Shown: in pieces, positions 6,323 through 14,444 of the stretch
Layout of the letters: each line of letters opens with the position of its first letter
Numbering within the stretch: the first letter of the stretch is position 1
Origin: CANJXF01 sp043775015
GTDB lineage: Bacteria; Verrucomicrobiota; Verrucomicrobiia; Limisphaerales; CANJXF01
Assembly: GCA_043775015.1 (NCBI GenBank)
Contig: JAYVSV010000161.1
Coordinates: forward strand, 1 to 20,543
Length of the DNA: 20,543 bases
Direction: 5' to 3'
The notes under the pieces: generated by a model
Told to the model about the DNA's origin: nothing
Database searches by the model: none
What the model saw: the letters and a program-made list of their open reading frames with translations, nothing else
Position numbers and translations under genes: made by a program

Positions 6323-6733
6323 TTATTTTTCAACCGGCTTGCCCGCTTTTTTCCAGCCGTCAAATCCCGGCGTGAGATCGTAAAGATTCTTGAATCCCAT
6401 CGTCTCCATTTTCTTGCACGCCTTCGCGCTGCGCATTCCGACGGCGCAATTAATCAGATAAGTTTTGTTCGTGTCCAGCGCCGCGACTTTTTCGGCGAAC
6501 TTGCTCGAATTGATGTCGAGGTTGACGGCTCCGGGAATGCGACCTTTTTCAAACTCCGCCACGCTGCGCACATCGAGCAGCACGTTGTTCGTGTTGGCGC
6601 GCAGTTTGTCGTATTCCTCCACATCAATCCGTTTTACGACGGTCACCGGTGCGGTTGAAGGTTCCTCCGCAGCCCATCCAAGTGAAGTGGTGAAAAGCAG
6701 AGTGAGTAAAGTGAGGGCGAGTTTCATGTTCAT
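6323..6733 (-). CDS. Exported single-domain rhodanese
   Basis: The 136-residue protein starts with a signal peptide (KLALTLLTLLFTTSLGWA, cleavage near residue 21). One rhodanese domain follows: VLLDVRSVAEFEKGRIPGAV (51-70), then the active-site loop with Cys96 in INCAVGMRSAKA, then MGFKNLYDLTPGFDGWKKAG near the end. It probably transfers sulfane sulfur in the periplasm through a Cys96 persulfide, as PspE-type proteins do; the physiological acceptor is unknown. Met1 and Met3 are both possible starts. The last 123 bp of its coding region and stop are duplicated at 5418-5540 on the far side of the RAYT block. The coding sequence is intact, and its stop codon is the first base triplet after the insertion junction. 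Confidence 0.9.
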   Translation of the reverse strand: MNMKLALTLLTLLFTTSLGWAAEEPSTAPVTVVKRIDVEEYDKLRANTNNVLLDVRSVAEFEKGRIPGAVNLDINSSKFAEKVAALDTNKTYLINCAVGMRSAKACKKMETMGFKNLYDLTPGFDGWKKAGKPVEK

Positions 6734-6916
6734 AGTAAAAATTTTAGAATGCGTGCAACCATGTTTCTATAACTCCAAAAGGTGTGGCGACCAAGTTAGA
6801 ATATTGAACTGTTGCGACCACGAACCGTTCATTGATTTCAGACCAGAGTGATTCGCCCACTTCCTTTTCGAATTAACTTCTAGCAGCCGTGGGGAAGAGT
6901 TGTTAAACCAGCGCCC

Positions 6917-7807
6917 GTGAACCGACTACTCCGTCACGCGATGGCAAATCTGACTCGCGCAATGCTTCCGAAGAATCTCTTCGCGCTTTGTTTCGCATTG
7001 AGTCTTGGCGCGGCGGCGGCGCACGGCGCGGAAAAGCCGTGTCCATTCGACGACGACAAACTTTCGTTCGAAGGCACACCGTTGGCGCAGGCCAAATGTT
7101 TGTTGCGCCGGGTGAAACGCGGCGGCGTTCTCAGCAAACCGCTCGCAAAATTACCCGCGCCATTGGAGAAGTTGATCGGGCAACCGGTGGCTTTGGACAA
7201 AGCGGTGTTTCAAAATTATTTACGCACGAACCACATCGCGGAGGAAGACCTCGGCGGGTCGATCACGAATAGTTTGCCGGCGAAATATTTTGTCATTCAC
7301 GATGTCAGCGCACCCAATTATCTCGACAAGCCATTCCCGCCCGACATCAACCAAGCGTCATGGGGTCCGAACAAAGTGGAGCGCTGGAAAAAGACGCCAG
7401 TGGCACATATTTTTGTGACGCGTCTGGGCGAATCGACGTCGCCGCATCCGTTCGTTGTGCCTTGGCGCGCGACAAAATTTGAGACTCGAATTCTCAAGGA
7501 AAAAAGCCGTGGTTTATTCGTCCACATCGAATTGGTGCAGCCGCGCCGCAGCCGTCGCGGAGGAAGTCCCAACAACGACACCATCGCACCAAAACCTGGC
7601 TTCACCGATAAACAGTTGGATCGTTTGGCGTTGCTCTACGTCTCAGCAAGTTTGGCGCACGGCATGTGGATGGCTCCCGGTTTTCACGCGGCGATTGATG
7701 CGGGAATTCCGGGAGCGCACGACGACCCGCAAAATTTCGATCTGGTGCATTGGGCGAAACGACTGGGCGCACTGCTCAAATCGTTGGAGCCGAAACCGGC
7801 GAAGTAA
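6917..7807 (+). CDS. Exported protein resembling N-acetylmuramoyl-L-alanine amidases (Amidase_2/PGRP-like)
   Basis: A 296-residue protein when read from GTG 6917; ATG codons at 6941 and 6962 are alternatives, and 6962 gives the neatest signal peptide (LFALCFALSLGAAAAHGA). The mature part resembles an AmpD/PGRP amidase: YFVIHDVSAPNYL with His128, AHIFVTRLGE with His164, FVHIELVQP with Glu205, FTDKQLDRLALLYVSASLAHG as the long helix, FHAAIDAG, and GAHDDPQNFDL near the end where the family has its last zinc ligand. A periplasmic role in cleaving peptidoglycan stem peptides is inferred. It is a remote match by pattern only, and the basic linker RRSRRGG is unusual. It is divergent from the rhodanese gene across 183 bp in which I see no clear promoter. 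Confidence 0.65.
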   Translation: MNRLLRHAMANLTRAMLPKNLFALCFALSLGAAAAHGAEKPCPFDDDKLSFEGTPLAQAKCLLRRVKRGGVLSKPLAKLPAPLEKLIGQPVALDKAVFQNYLRTNHIAEEDLGGSITNSLPAKYFVIHDVSAPNYLDKPFPPDINQASWGPNKVERWKKTPVAHIFVTRLGESTSPHPFVVPWRATKFETRILKEKSRGLFVHIELVQPRRSRRGGSPNNDTIAPKPGFTDKQLDRLALLYVSASLAHGMWMAPGFHAAIDAGIPGAHDDPQNFDLVHWAKRLGALLKSLEPKPAK

Positions 7808-7813
7808 CGGAAA

Positions 7814-8833
7814 TTATTTCGGGGCGGCTGCAGGAGTGCCTTTGCCCATCATCGCCTGGGCCATCTTCATTCCGGCCTCTTGCATGGACAAATTGCTGGC
7901 GAGAGAACGTGAGAGCACCTCGATTTGTTCAGGGGTCAGCACGCCCGCCGCGCGTTCGACGACCCGCTGATTGGCCTGCTTCTGCTGCGAGAAATATTTA
8001 TTCATCGCGTCTTCCGAAAGAGCCGTGTTGAAGTCCGCAGAGCCAAATGGATTTTCGTTGGGTGTGGGATTGGCGCGCTGTCGTTCCTCTTTCATCAACG
8101 TGAGAAGTTGCGAGCTTTGCTGTTCATTGAGCGGGTTGTCGCCGAATTGCGATTTCACCTGCGTTAACGCCATGCGGTCGGGCAAACTCTTGGTGTAATC
8201 TTCATACTGCGCATAACGATCGTCGCCCAGGAACTCCTTCATTTTCGCATCAAACTGTTTTTTATCTTCGGTCAGTTCTTGGCCGATCGCTGCTTTGTCC
8301 GCGCCTTCCTGTAAAACGGAAATCCCTTTAGTCGCAGCGTTCATCTGGTTGTCGAGCAGCAGCGCATTAAATTTTTCTGTTTCTTCCGGAGTGAGATTGA
8401 GATCTTTCAACAACGGTCCGTACATCATGCCGACCATGGCTTTCTGTTGTTCGGCAATCATCTTTTTCATCGCCGGATCTTGCATCATTTTAGCCAGAAA
8501 ACCACCTTTCGGTTCCCCCTGCTCTCCCGCTGTATTGACGGATTCCGATAACGCCGCCCTGGCTTGTTCCTTGGTCTGCTTCGACAACAAAGCTTTTTGC
8601 GCCTGCTGTTGCGCAGTCGCTTCGTGCAGTTGTTGGGCCATTAACTTTTTCTGCTGTTCAAGCTGATCAATCGTTTCCTTCTGCGCTTCGGCCGCATTGG
8701 CGACGGCCTCGGATTTTTCCTGCGCCGCTGCAAGCTCAGCCTTGGCGCTGGCCGCGTGTTTCGATTGCACAATGACGATGGCCGCAAGCGCAACCACTGC
8801 GAGGAGAACAAAAATGGTGACTTTCTTTTGCAT
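7814..8833 (-). CDS. Membrane-anchored helical protein of unknown function
   Basis: I chose the ATG at 8833, which puts a single N-terminal membrane segment at residues 5-23 (TIFVLLAVVALAAIVIVQ). The ORF extends 14 codons further upstream without added value. After the anchor comes an Ala/Gln/Glu-rich region (about 25-100) that looks like coiled coil. A helical domain follows with LTPEETEKFNALLLD, LTEDKKQFDAKMKEFLGDDRY and LTPEQIEVLSRSLASNL. These 'LTPEE/LTPEQ' segments recall the LTxxQ repeats of Spy/CpxP-type periplasmic proteins, but I cannot assign it to that family. The 339 residues have no catalytic motif. Its stop lies 6 bp from the convergent amidase-like gene's stop. Confidence 0.75.
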   Translation of the reverse strand: MQKKVTIFVLLAVVALAAIVIVQSKHAASAKAELAAAQEKSEAVANAAEAQKETIDQLEQQKKLMAQQLHEATAQQQAQKALLSKQTKEQARAALSESVNTAGEQGEPKGGFLAKMMQDPAMKKMIAEQQKAMVGMMYGPLLKDLNLTPEETEKFNALLLDNQMNAATKGISVLQEGADKAAIGQELTEDKKQFDAKMKEFLGDDRYAQYEDYTKSLPDRMALTQVKSQFGDNPLNEQQSSQLLTLMKEERQRANPTPNENPFGSADFNTALSEDAMNKYFSQQKQANQRVVERAAGVLTPEQIEVLSRSLASNLSMQEAGMKMAQAMMGKGTPAAAPK

Positions 8834-8919
8834 GGCTCGGCAAATCTTAGCGCGGGTTTTCGGCGCTGTCACCATTCGTCTGGAAAAATCGGCATTTGTG
8901 CAAAATGAGAGGTGAGCTT

Positions 8920-9081
8920 CACTGCCATTGAAATAAGGGTTGGGAGACGGGAGAGCAGGTCGGTCTTAATTTTAATCGTTCTCTAAATCTTAATCTTTTG
9001 CAGCCTGTTCCTGGGGGGATTAAGATTGAGATGAAGAGTAAGATTAGGAATCCGACTACCAGACTTATTTCAATGGCAGTG
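8920..9081. mobile_element. MITE-like element with perfect 18-bp terminal inverted repeats
   Basis: A 162-bp element bounded by CACTGCCATTGAAATAAG (8920-8937) and its exact reverse complement (9064-9081). The interior holds loosely complementary tracts of the type TCTTAATCTTTT against GGATTAAGATTGAG. There is no ORF. The 10 bp AGGTGAGCTT abut the left end (8910-8919), and AGGTGAGTTT lies 2 bp beyond the right end (9084-9093), a possible target-site duplication with one change. It fills most of the gap between the helical protein gene and the SDR gene. Confidence 0.8.
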
Positions 9082-9154
9082 GAAGGTGAGTTTCCAGTTA
9101 GGGCGGCCTGTCAGCGCGTTATCTCTTCGCTGAGATTGATCGCCGATCCAACTC

Positions 9155-9916
9155 TCATCCGCGCCAACCGCCGTTGACTTCAATTGTCTGGCCGGTGACG
9201 TAGGCGGCGAGCGGGGAGCAGAGAAAAAGCGCGACGTTCGCGACATCTTCCGTCGCGCCGAAACGACCGAGTGGAATGTTCTTCGTCATTTCCGAGCGAA
9301 GGTTTTCAGGAATTGTCGCGGCCATGGCGGTCTCAATCACACCGGGCGCGATGGTATTCGCGCGAATCCCGCGTCGTGCAGCTTCGCGGCTGATCACGCG
9401 CATCAACGCTTGCACGCCAGCCTTGGTCGCAGCGTAATTCGCCTGACCGTAAGCGCCAAGAATCGCCGCGATACTGCCCATGCTGACGATTGCTCCGCTG
9501 TCGCGCATGACTTCGAGGCCGAACTTGCTGCAATGAAAAACGCCGGAAAGATTCACATCGAGCACGGCCTTCCATTCGTCGAGCGACATCTTGGCAACGG
9601 TGCGGTCGCGGAGAATGGCGGCGTTGTTAATCAGGAAATCAATGCCACCGAGGCGCTGCTTCAATTCCTGCATCATGGCCTGAACCGCTTCTGCTTTCGC
9701 CACGTCTGCAGCGACGACGAGCGCGCTTCGAGGGCGAAGACGGTTCAACTCTGCCGCCAACGTCTCGGCGTCCGGGCGCGTCGTGCCGATGTCGGGATGG
9801 TTCAACGCGACGGTTGCACCCGCACGGTGAAAAGTGCGTGCCATCTGCGCGCCAATGCCCTGCGAGGCACCGGTAATCAACACAACCTTTTCCGTAAAAT
9901 TTATTTCAATGCTCAT
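9155..9916 (-). CDS. Short-chain dehydrogenase/reductase (FabG-like)
   Basis: The 253-residue classical SDR, read from the ATG at 9916, has the cofactor motif TGASQGIG (15-22), the NNAA motif, and the catalytic tetrad Asn122, Ser148, Tyr161 and Lys165 in SIAAILGAYGQANYAATKAG. The end VTGQTIEVNGGWRG is typical of FabG-type 3-oxoacyl-ACP reductases and close relatives. The residues after beta-2 (LNHPDIG) do not show the usual arginine for strong NADPH preference, so the cofactor is not certain. A longer frame begins at GTG 9928; the ATG is preferred because GTGGAAAATAAA before it offers an SD-like GGA. No acyl-carrier or other fatty-acid genes are adjacent, so the substrate is open. Confidence 0.9.
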   Translation of the reverse strand: MSIEINFTEKVVLITGASQGIGAQMARTFHRAGATVALNHPDIGTTRPDAETLAAELNRLRPRSALVVAADVAKAEAVQAMMQELKQRLGGIDFLINNAAILRDRTVAKMSLDEWKAVLDVNLSGVFHCSKFGLEVMRDSGAIVSMGSIAAILGAYGQANYAATKAGVQALMRVISREAARRGIRANTIAPGVIETAMAATIPENLRSEMTKNIPLGRFGATEDVANVALFLCSPLAAYVTGQTIEVNGGWRG

Positions 9917-9960
9917 TTTATTTTCCACTTCGCATCAGCGATCGACTTTGTTCGACACAA

Positions 9961-10206
9961 CTAATCCTTCCCCCAGCGCCACTTTGGTTTCTCTCCCTTG
10001 CGGTAGCAGATGACGATCAGGGCCACCGAAAGAACCAGGGTATATGTGATGAAAAAAACCGGGTGCTCTCGCACGAGAAACGTCCCTCCCCAAAGCAAAA
10101 GCAGCCAGACGATTAACACCACCCAACCCTGCCAGGCGCATGGAATGCCCCAGCCCCAACCGTATCGCTTGGCGGGAAACCATATTTTCTTTTCGTTCGG
10201 TTTCAT
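9961..10206 (-). CDS. Small two-helix membrane protein of unknown function
   Basis: An 81-residue protein with a charged start (MKPNEKK), the motif WFPAKRYGWGWGIPCAWQGW (9-28), two predicted membrane helices (about 28-46 and 50-68), and a basic, Trp-containing tail (KGEKPKWRWGKD). AGGA lies about 12 bases before the ATG. The Trp- and Gly-rich front motif suggests a real conserved family of small membrane proteins, but I cannot name a function. It precedes the SDR gene on the same strand with a 44-bp gap, so the two may be cotranscribed. Confidence 0.72.
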   Translation of the reverse strand: MKPNEKKIWFPAKRYGWGWGIPCAWQGWVVLIVWLLLLWGGTFLVREHPVFFITYTLVLSVALIVICYRKGEKPKWRWGKD

Positions 10207-10342
10207 GGATTACGTTTCCTACCATGCCAGCCTGATTTACGACCGCAAGCCTCCGAATTTGAGGCGGAGAGTTTGCGGATAACACGAGTTAATTAAAAAA
10301 TTCTGCGGGCAAATTCGTTTCCAGGCCAGTGCTGAAGCGAAC

Positions 10343-13300
10343 TTAAAAATTCAACCGCAAACTCGCCACCAGACTGCGTCCGCGAGGCAGGTCGCCGTGA
10401 AGATTGAGCGGGTTCAACCGGTAATCGGTGTCGAAAAGATTCAACACGCCCACGCGGACTTCCGCGTGACGACGCGGGAATCGATAACCGACCGTTACGT
10501 TGTGCTGCCAAAAATCGTCACCCGGAGTTGACTGATTGAAACCAGAGTTGTCCTGATGATACCACGCGGTTTCCCACTGTGCGAACGCACCGCAGTGATG
10601 ATAAAAATTCGCCGTCAGGGAAAGTTTCTGCAACGTCGCGCGCTCATTGCTTTCCAGTTGTTCGAGTCCACTGGCTGAGTTCGGAATGTTGGGAAAGCGC
10701 TCTCGCAACTTTGCTTCGCTCACCCGATAGCGCGCACCGACGGAAAGATTATCGCCGATCAATTGTCCGGCGTAGGCAGCGATGCTTCGCTCGCGAAAGT
10801 CGAGCGTCTCGCGAGTGCTGGCAGCCGTCTGAGGCCCGATCAATTCCACGAAACTTTGAAACGCTCCCACGTCCCGGGAACCGTCGGAGGTCAATTGCTC
10901 GGCTTCGATTCCGAACCAGGTTCCACTGGAAAAGGATTGGTCGAATCCGACGGCGACTGTTTCAAATTCAGTTCCCGGAACCAGACCCGCCTCGCTCTCA
11001 GGAATTAAACTCCGAAACGCCTGGTTGAATCCCGCGACCTGAGTCGGTTCGATGCGCACGCTGTTGTCGAAGTAAAGACCGCCGAGTGACTTGGTGTAGC
11101 TCGCGCGGAAGAGTCCGCGTTTCCACGGCTCGTAAACAAGACCCGCTTTTGGTGCGAGCAAATCGCGCGAAGATTCGCCCGTGGAGAACGGCGGCGAAAC
11201 AGCATTGTTGGGAAAGGTCACGTGGTCGTAGCTCACGCCGGCAATCAAGCGAAGCGGATCGAAAACCTGCCACGAACCGTAGGCGTAGGCGTTGCCGCGT
11301 TCGAGGTTGCTGCTGACACTCTCGTGGATGGCGGGAAGGAACCGCGTCATGGTTTCTTGCGAATCGACATCACCCCACTGCCAGCGTCCGCCGACGAGCA
11401 GCGAGTAACGCGGCGTTTCCAAGATGTGCTGCAATTCGGCAGAGTAGAGCGTGAAATTGTTTTCGAAATTTAATTCCACCGGTGGATCGACCTGAGAATA
11501 TTTCACTTCCTGAACACTGCCGCCAAATAATCCTGTCTTCAGAAAAAGGATGTTTTCGTTGGGATTGTGCAGCGTGAGTTTGTCATCGAGTCGTCCGACG
11601 AGCAGAAGCGTGTGACTGCCGGGCGACCATTCATGATGCCAACCCGCGTAAAGTGTCGGCTCTTGTTTCTCCTCCACGTGAAAACCGTGGACGTTGTTCG
11701 TTGGTTCGTAATGAAGCGCGACGTCACCGGCGTCGGATTTGAGATAGCCCACCTGAAAGTAGAGATCGTCCTCCGGTGTGATGCGTTGTTTCGCCGTGAA
11801 AATATATTGCTGGCTTTCCGAGCCACTGTTCCGTTGCTGGCCATTTAGATGTTCATAAGAGGCGTCGAGTGCGTAGCTAAAGCCATCCACAGAACCAAAG
11901 GCAGTACCGGTTTGAACCCAATCGCCGCCGCTGCCGTAGCCGGTGAATGTGCTGACACCCACCGGGCGTGGATCGAAATACTGCAAGTGCTCCTGTTCGG
12001 AGAAAAGTTGCGAAAGATTTCCCGCGCCGGGCGGAGCCAAAAGGTTCGCGACGAGCAATTCGCTTTGGCGCGGGGTCTCCAGGCGCAAGTCGTATTGATT
12101 CGCATCAGCGAGGATTTGATAGCTGTTCGCCAAAAATAGATGGCCGGAAAAATTCGCGTAATCTTCCGCCACTGATCGCGACGCGGCGCGCTGGCCGACT
12201 TCAGGCAGTCCCGCGTCGTTGTAGATTGCGGCGATATCAGCGCTCCGCACGGAACGATCATTGTCGAGCAACAACCGCGAGCGAAACGGCGCAAGCTGAT
12301 CATTTACATCAATCGAATGTTCTAGGTCTCGAATGGATTCGTTGATGCGGTTCTCCTCCCAAAGAAACAACGCCGAGTAAAGCCATGCCGTGGGATCATT
12401 TGGATCTAGGCGTTTGGCCAGGTTAAATTCTTTTTCTGCGGCGCGATTGCCTCCGAGTTGTGCGGCGACTTTGCCGAGGTAGGCGCGGAATAAACTGCGT
12501 TGCGGTTCGAGTGCCGCCGCCGCTTGAAACGCAGCGCGCGCTCCGGCGAATTCTCGCTGCTGCATGAGACAAAGCCCGCGCCCGAGCCACGACAAACCGA
12601 AAGCGGCATCGAGTTCGCGCGCGCGATCGAAACTGGCTAATGCAGAGCGGACGTCGCCTTGACCAAGCAAAACGAATCCTTTCAGCGCGTAGGCGGGAGC
12701 GAGACGTGGCGACAACTGCAACGCGTGATCCAGTTCGGCGAGCGCAGCGCGACGATTACCGTGGGCGAATTCGAGATCAGCCTGTCGTGCATGAGCGAAA
12801 CCAAATTGCGGAGCGACTTTCGCAGCCTCGCGCGCCACGGCCAGCGCGCCAGTCAAATCCGCGCGAGCTTGCAACGAGTAACTTCGAGCGAGCAATTCGC
12901 TGCACGTCTTCGCGATCGAGTTTGTTGAATCTTTATTTCCGCGCACCACGGCGATTAATTCGCGCAGCGCCACCGCAGCGGAAAAATTTTTCGGCACGTC
13001 GCTTAACAATTTCTCAGCTTCTGCGACGCCGCCGACAGACAATTCCAACGCCGCGTGCATGCTGCGAATCCCCGCGCTTGCACTCAACCTGTCGGCGGGC
13101 CATGCCGCCAGTGCGGCAAGCAAATCGCCACTGCGATACTCTCCTAGAACCTTGCTCAATGCCTGCTGTTCATCTACGCTCAAAAGCAAATCATCCGGGT
13201 TTACGACTGCGGGATAATAGAGCGCCCATTGAATCGCAGCCGTCGCATTGACGAGCGCGGTTTTCTGCGGCGGTTCTCCGGGAGCAAGGCGCAAATCTTG

Positions 13301-13828
13301 TCCAGGTTCCAAAAAGATTTCGTTGTCGGCAGTTTGCAGCGAAACCAATCCGTCAATCAGCGCGAGCCGCATCGTCGTTTGCGCGTCCATGACGGCCAGC
13401 AGGAATTCTGTGCCGCGAATCGCTCCGGCGGCCAGCGGCGTATCAAACTCAACATCCGCCGGTTTCTCGCGGTTGAAAAAATAAATCGAACCACTCGGCA
13501 GACCGAAGCGGCTCTTCTCAGCGTGACGCGGCGGAAGAATTTCCAGCGTCGTCCGTTCGTTGAGTCGGATGACGCTGCGGTCAGAGAGTTGCACCGCCGC
13601 CCGGCTTTGCGCATAAGTGCGGAGGCGATCACCTGCGGCGAGAGAGAGTCCCGCGCTGGCTGGCTGCCAATTCGTCGTGCCACGGTTGTTGTATTCGACG
13701 CGACCGGCGACCTCGATGACAGAACTCGGTGAATTGGTGGCTAAAGGTGCGGTGGAATTCGTGAACTGCGCTGCCGCGTCGAATGTCGCAAGCCCGCTGC
13801 AAATCAAAATGAGTAAGAGCCACTGCAC
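10343..13828 (-). CDS. FecR-domain / TPR / outer-membrane beta-barrel fusion protein
   Basis: Read from GTG 13828 the protein is 1161 residues. Order: a signal peptide (WLLLILICSGLATFDAAAQ); a FecR-like domain at about 36-190 (SVIEVAGRVEY, AAGDRLRTYAQSRAAVQLSD, AAGAIRGTEFLLAV, LEPGQDLRLAPG); tetratricopeptide repeats at about 225-570 (for example APAYALKGFVLLGQGDVRSA); and a long beta-rich region at about 615-1161 ending SLVASLRLNF. The terminal Phe and NLFDTDYRLNP are typical of TonB-dependent receptor barrels. No plug domain or TonB box is evident. It probably sits in the outer membrane with FecR and TPR parts in the periplasm. The start is uncertain: the open frame runs to 14461, but that part contains a palindromic repeat and no signal peptide. 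The basic FRRRLSQ codons just upstream suggest a non-ATG start slightly further out, or a sequence error. Confidence 0.8.
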   Translation of the reverse strand: MQWLLLILICSGLATFDAAAQFTNSTAPLATNSPSSVIEVAGRVEYNNRGTTNWQPASAGLSLAAGDRLRTYAQSRAAVQLSDRSVIRLNERTTLEILPPRHAEKSRFGLPSGSIYFFNREKPADVEFDTPLAAGAIRGTEFLLAVMDAQTTMRLALIDGLVSLQTADNEIFLEPGQDLRLAPGEPPQKTALVNATAAIQWALYYPAVVNPDDLLLSVDEQQALSKVLGEYRSGDLLAALAAWPADRLSASAGIRSMHAALELSVGGVAEAEKLLSDVPKNFSAAVALRELIAVVRGNKDSTNSIAKTCSELLARSYSLQARADLTGALAVAREAAKVAPQFGFAHARQADLEFAHGNRRAALAELDHALQLSPRLAPAYALKGFVLLGQGDVRSALASFDRARELDAAFGLSWLGRGLCLMQQREFAGARAAFQAAAALEPQRSLFRAYLGKVAAQLGGNRAAEKEFNLAKRLDPNDPTAWLYSALFLWEENRINESIRDLEHSIDVNDQLAPFRSRLLLDNDRSVRSADIAAIYNDAGLPEVGQRAASRSVAEDYANFSGHLFLANSYQILADANQYDLRLETPRQSELLVANLLAPPGAGNLSQLFSEQEHLQYFDPRPVGVSTFTGYGSGGDWVQTGTAFGSVDGFSYALDASYEHLNGQQRNSGSESQQYIFTAKQRITPEDDLYFQVGYLKSDAGDVALHYEPTNNVHGFHVEEKQEPTLYAGWHHEWSPGSHTLLLVGRLDDKLTLHNPNENILFLKTGLFGGSVQEVKYSQVDPPVELNFENNFTLYSAELQHILETPRYSLLVGGRWQWGDVDSQETMTRFLPAIHESVSSNLERGNAYAYGSWQVFDPLRLIAGVSYDHVTFPNNAVSPPFSTGESSRDLLAPKAGLVYEPWKRGLFRASYTKSLGGLYFDNSVRIEPTQVAGFNQAFRSLIPESEAGLVPGTEFETVAVGFDQSFSSGTWFGIEAEQLTSDGSRDVGAFQSFVELIGPQTAASTRETLDFRERSIAAYAGQLIGDNLSVGARYRVSEAKLRERFPNIPNSASGLEQLESNERATLQKLSLTANFYHHCGAFAQWETAWYHQDNSGFNQSTPGDDFWQHNVTVGYRFPRRHAEVRVGVLNLFDTDYRLNPLNLHGDLPRGRSLVASLRLNF

Positions 13829-13921
13829 GAACGGATGTTGCGATAATCTTCGACGAAAATGAATTCTGAAAATGCATTTTTGGCGACTGCAATTGACCGA
13901 CCCTTGAGCGCCTGTTTGAAA

Positions 13922-13994
13922 GCCGCCGTTTGGTGTTCCGTCTTCAGACGGCCGAGGGCGGGAGCCGCCTGAAGGCGGAACTCCAAACGGCGGC
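13922..13994. repeat. Palindromic element with 31-base arms
   Basis: The arms 13922-13952 (GCCGCCGTTTGG start) and 13964-13994 (CCAAACGGCGGC end) are complementary at 28 of 31 positions, around an 11-base centre. Mismatches inside the arms (for example TCTTCAGA against CCTTCAGG) leave the inner stem pairable in each arm separately. No GTAG borders it, so it is a different family from the RAYT-linked repeats. Confidence 0.85.
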
Positions 13995-14003
13995 TGACGC
14001 AAC

Positions 14004-14033
14004 ACAGGCTCCGTTTCAAACAGGCTCCGTTTC
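14004..14033. repeat. Short direct repeat ACAGGCTCCGTTTC x2
   Basis: Two exact 14-bp copies at 14004-14017 and 14020-14033, two bases apart, lie directly beside the 31-base palindrome. The segment TTTCAAACAGGC between them is the reverse complement of GCCTGTTTGAAA just left of the palindrome, so the inverted structure may extend further. Confidence 0.75.
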
Positions 14034-14444
14034 CGCCAACCATGGCTGTGCTGGCGAATGGGTGGTGAAAAACAAAATTCTTTGCGGGGAAAGCAGATGG
14101 CCAACACAAATGATTGGGGCCTGGATATTCCACATGCTTCAGATCTGCCAACTTGGGGAGGCGGACAGGGTGCGAGTTTACAAAGGTCTGCCTCCGCGAG
14201 GTGGCGGCTACAGGCTGGCGGGAGATTTTTTTTCAACCGGGTGTTCATCTGGTCATCCAACCATCTCTTAGCAGCGACCTTGCCACTTGCCCAGGCATTA
14301 CAAGAAAGTCGAGCAACCGCCTGTTCACGTGGGTGTTTATTCGCATTGCTGCTGGGTTGCCAGGAAAATGGTCTGTCACCAGGCTGTGGTCGGAACGGAA
14401 TCTTGTTCCGATTGCGGAACAGTTTCAGCGGGTATGCCACTGAG

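Larger units (their letters stand above)
13829..14444. other. Long leader/intergenic region upstream of the FecR-barrel gene
   Basis: 616 bp open on the minus strand in frame with the barrel gene, but with composition and content unlike a protein. It holds a 31-base inverted repeat (13922-13994), a short direct repeat (14004-14033), a T-run (about 14227-14234 on the plus strand), and a cluster of GTTCCG/CGGAAC units (14393-14420). I see no separate gene in either strand. It probably contains the promoter of the barrel gene. Confidence 0.55.

Noticed and set aside
12640..13251. 203-codon plus-strand frame opposite the FecR/TPR region
   Set aside because: Arg-rich shadow translation without motifs; the minus strand carries readable TPR and FecR sequence.
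14424..14439. TGGCATACCCGCTGAA as a second sigma-54 promoter
   Set aside because: The -12 element reads GA where the essential GC should be, and it lies about 600 bp from the likely start; kept only as a sequence similarity.
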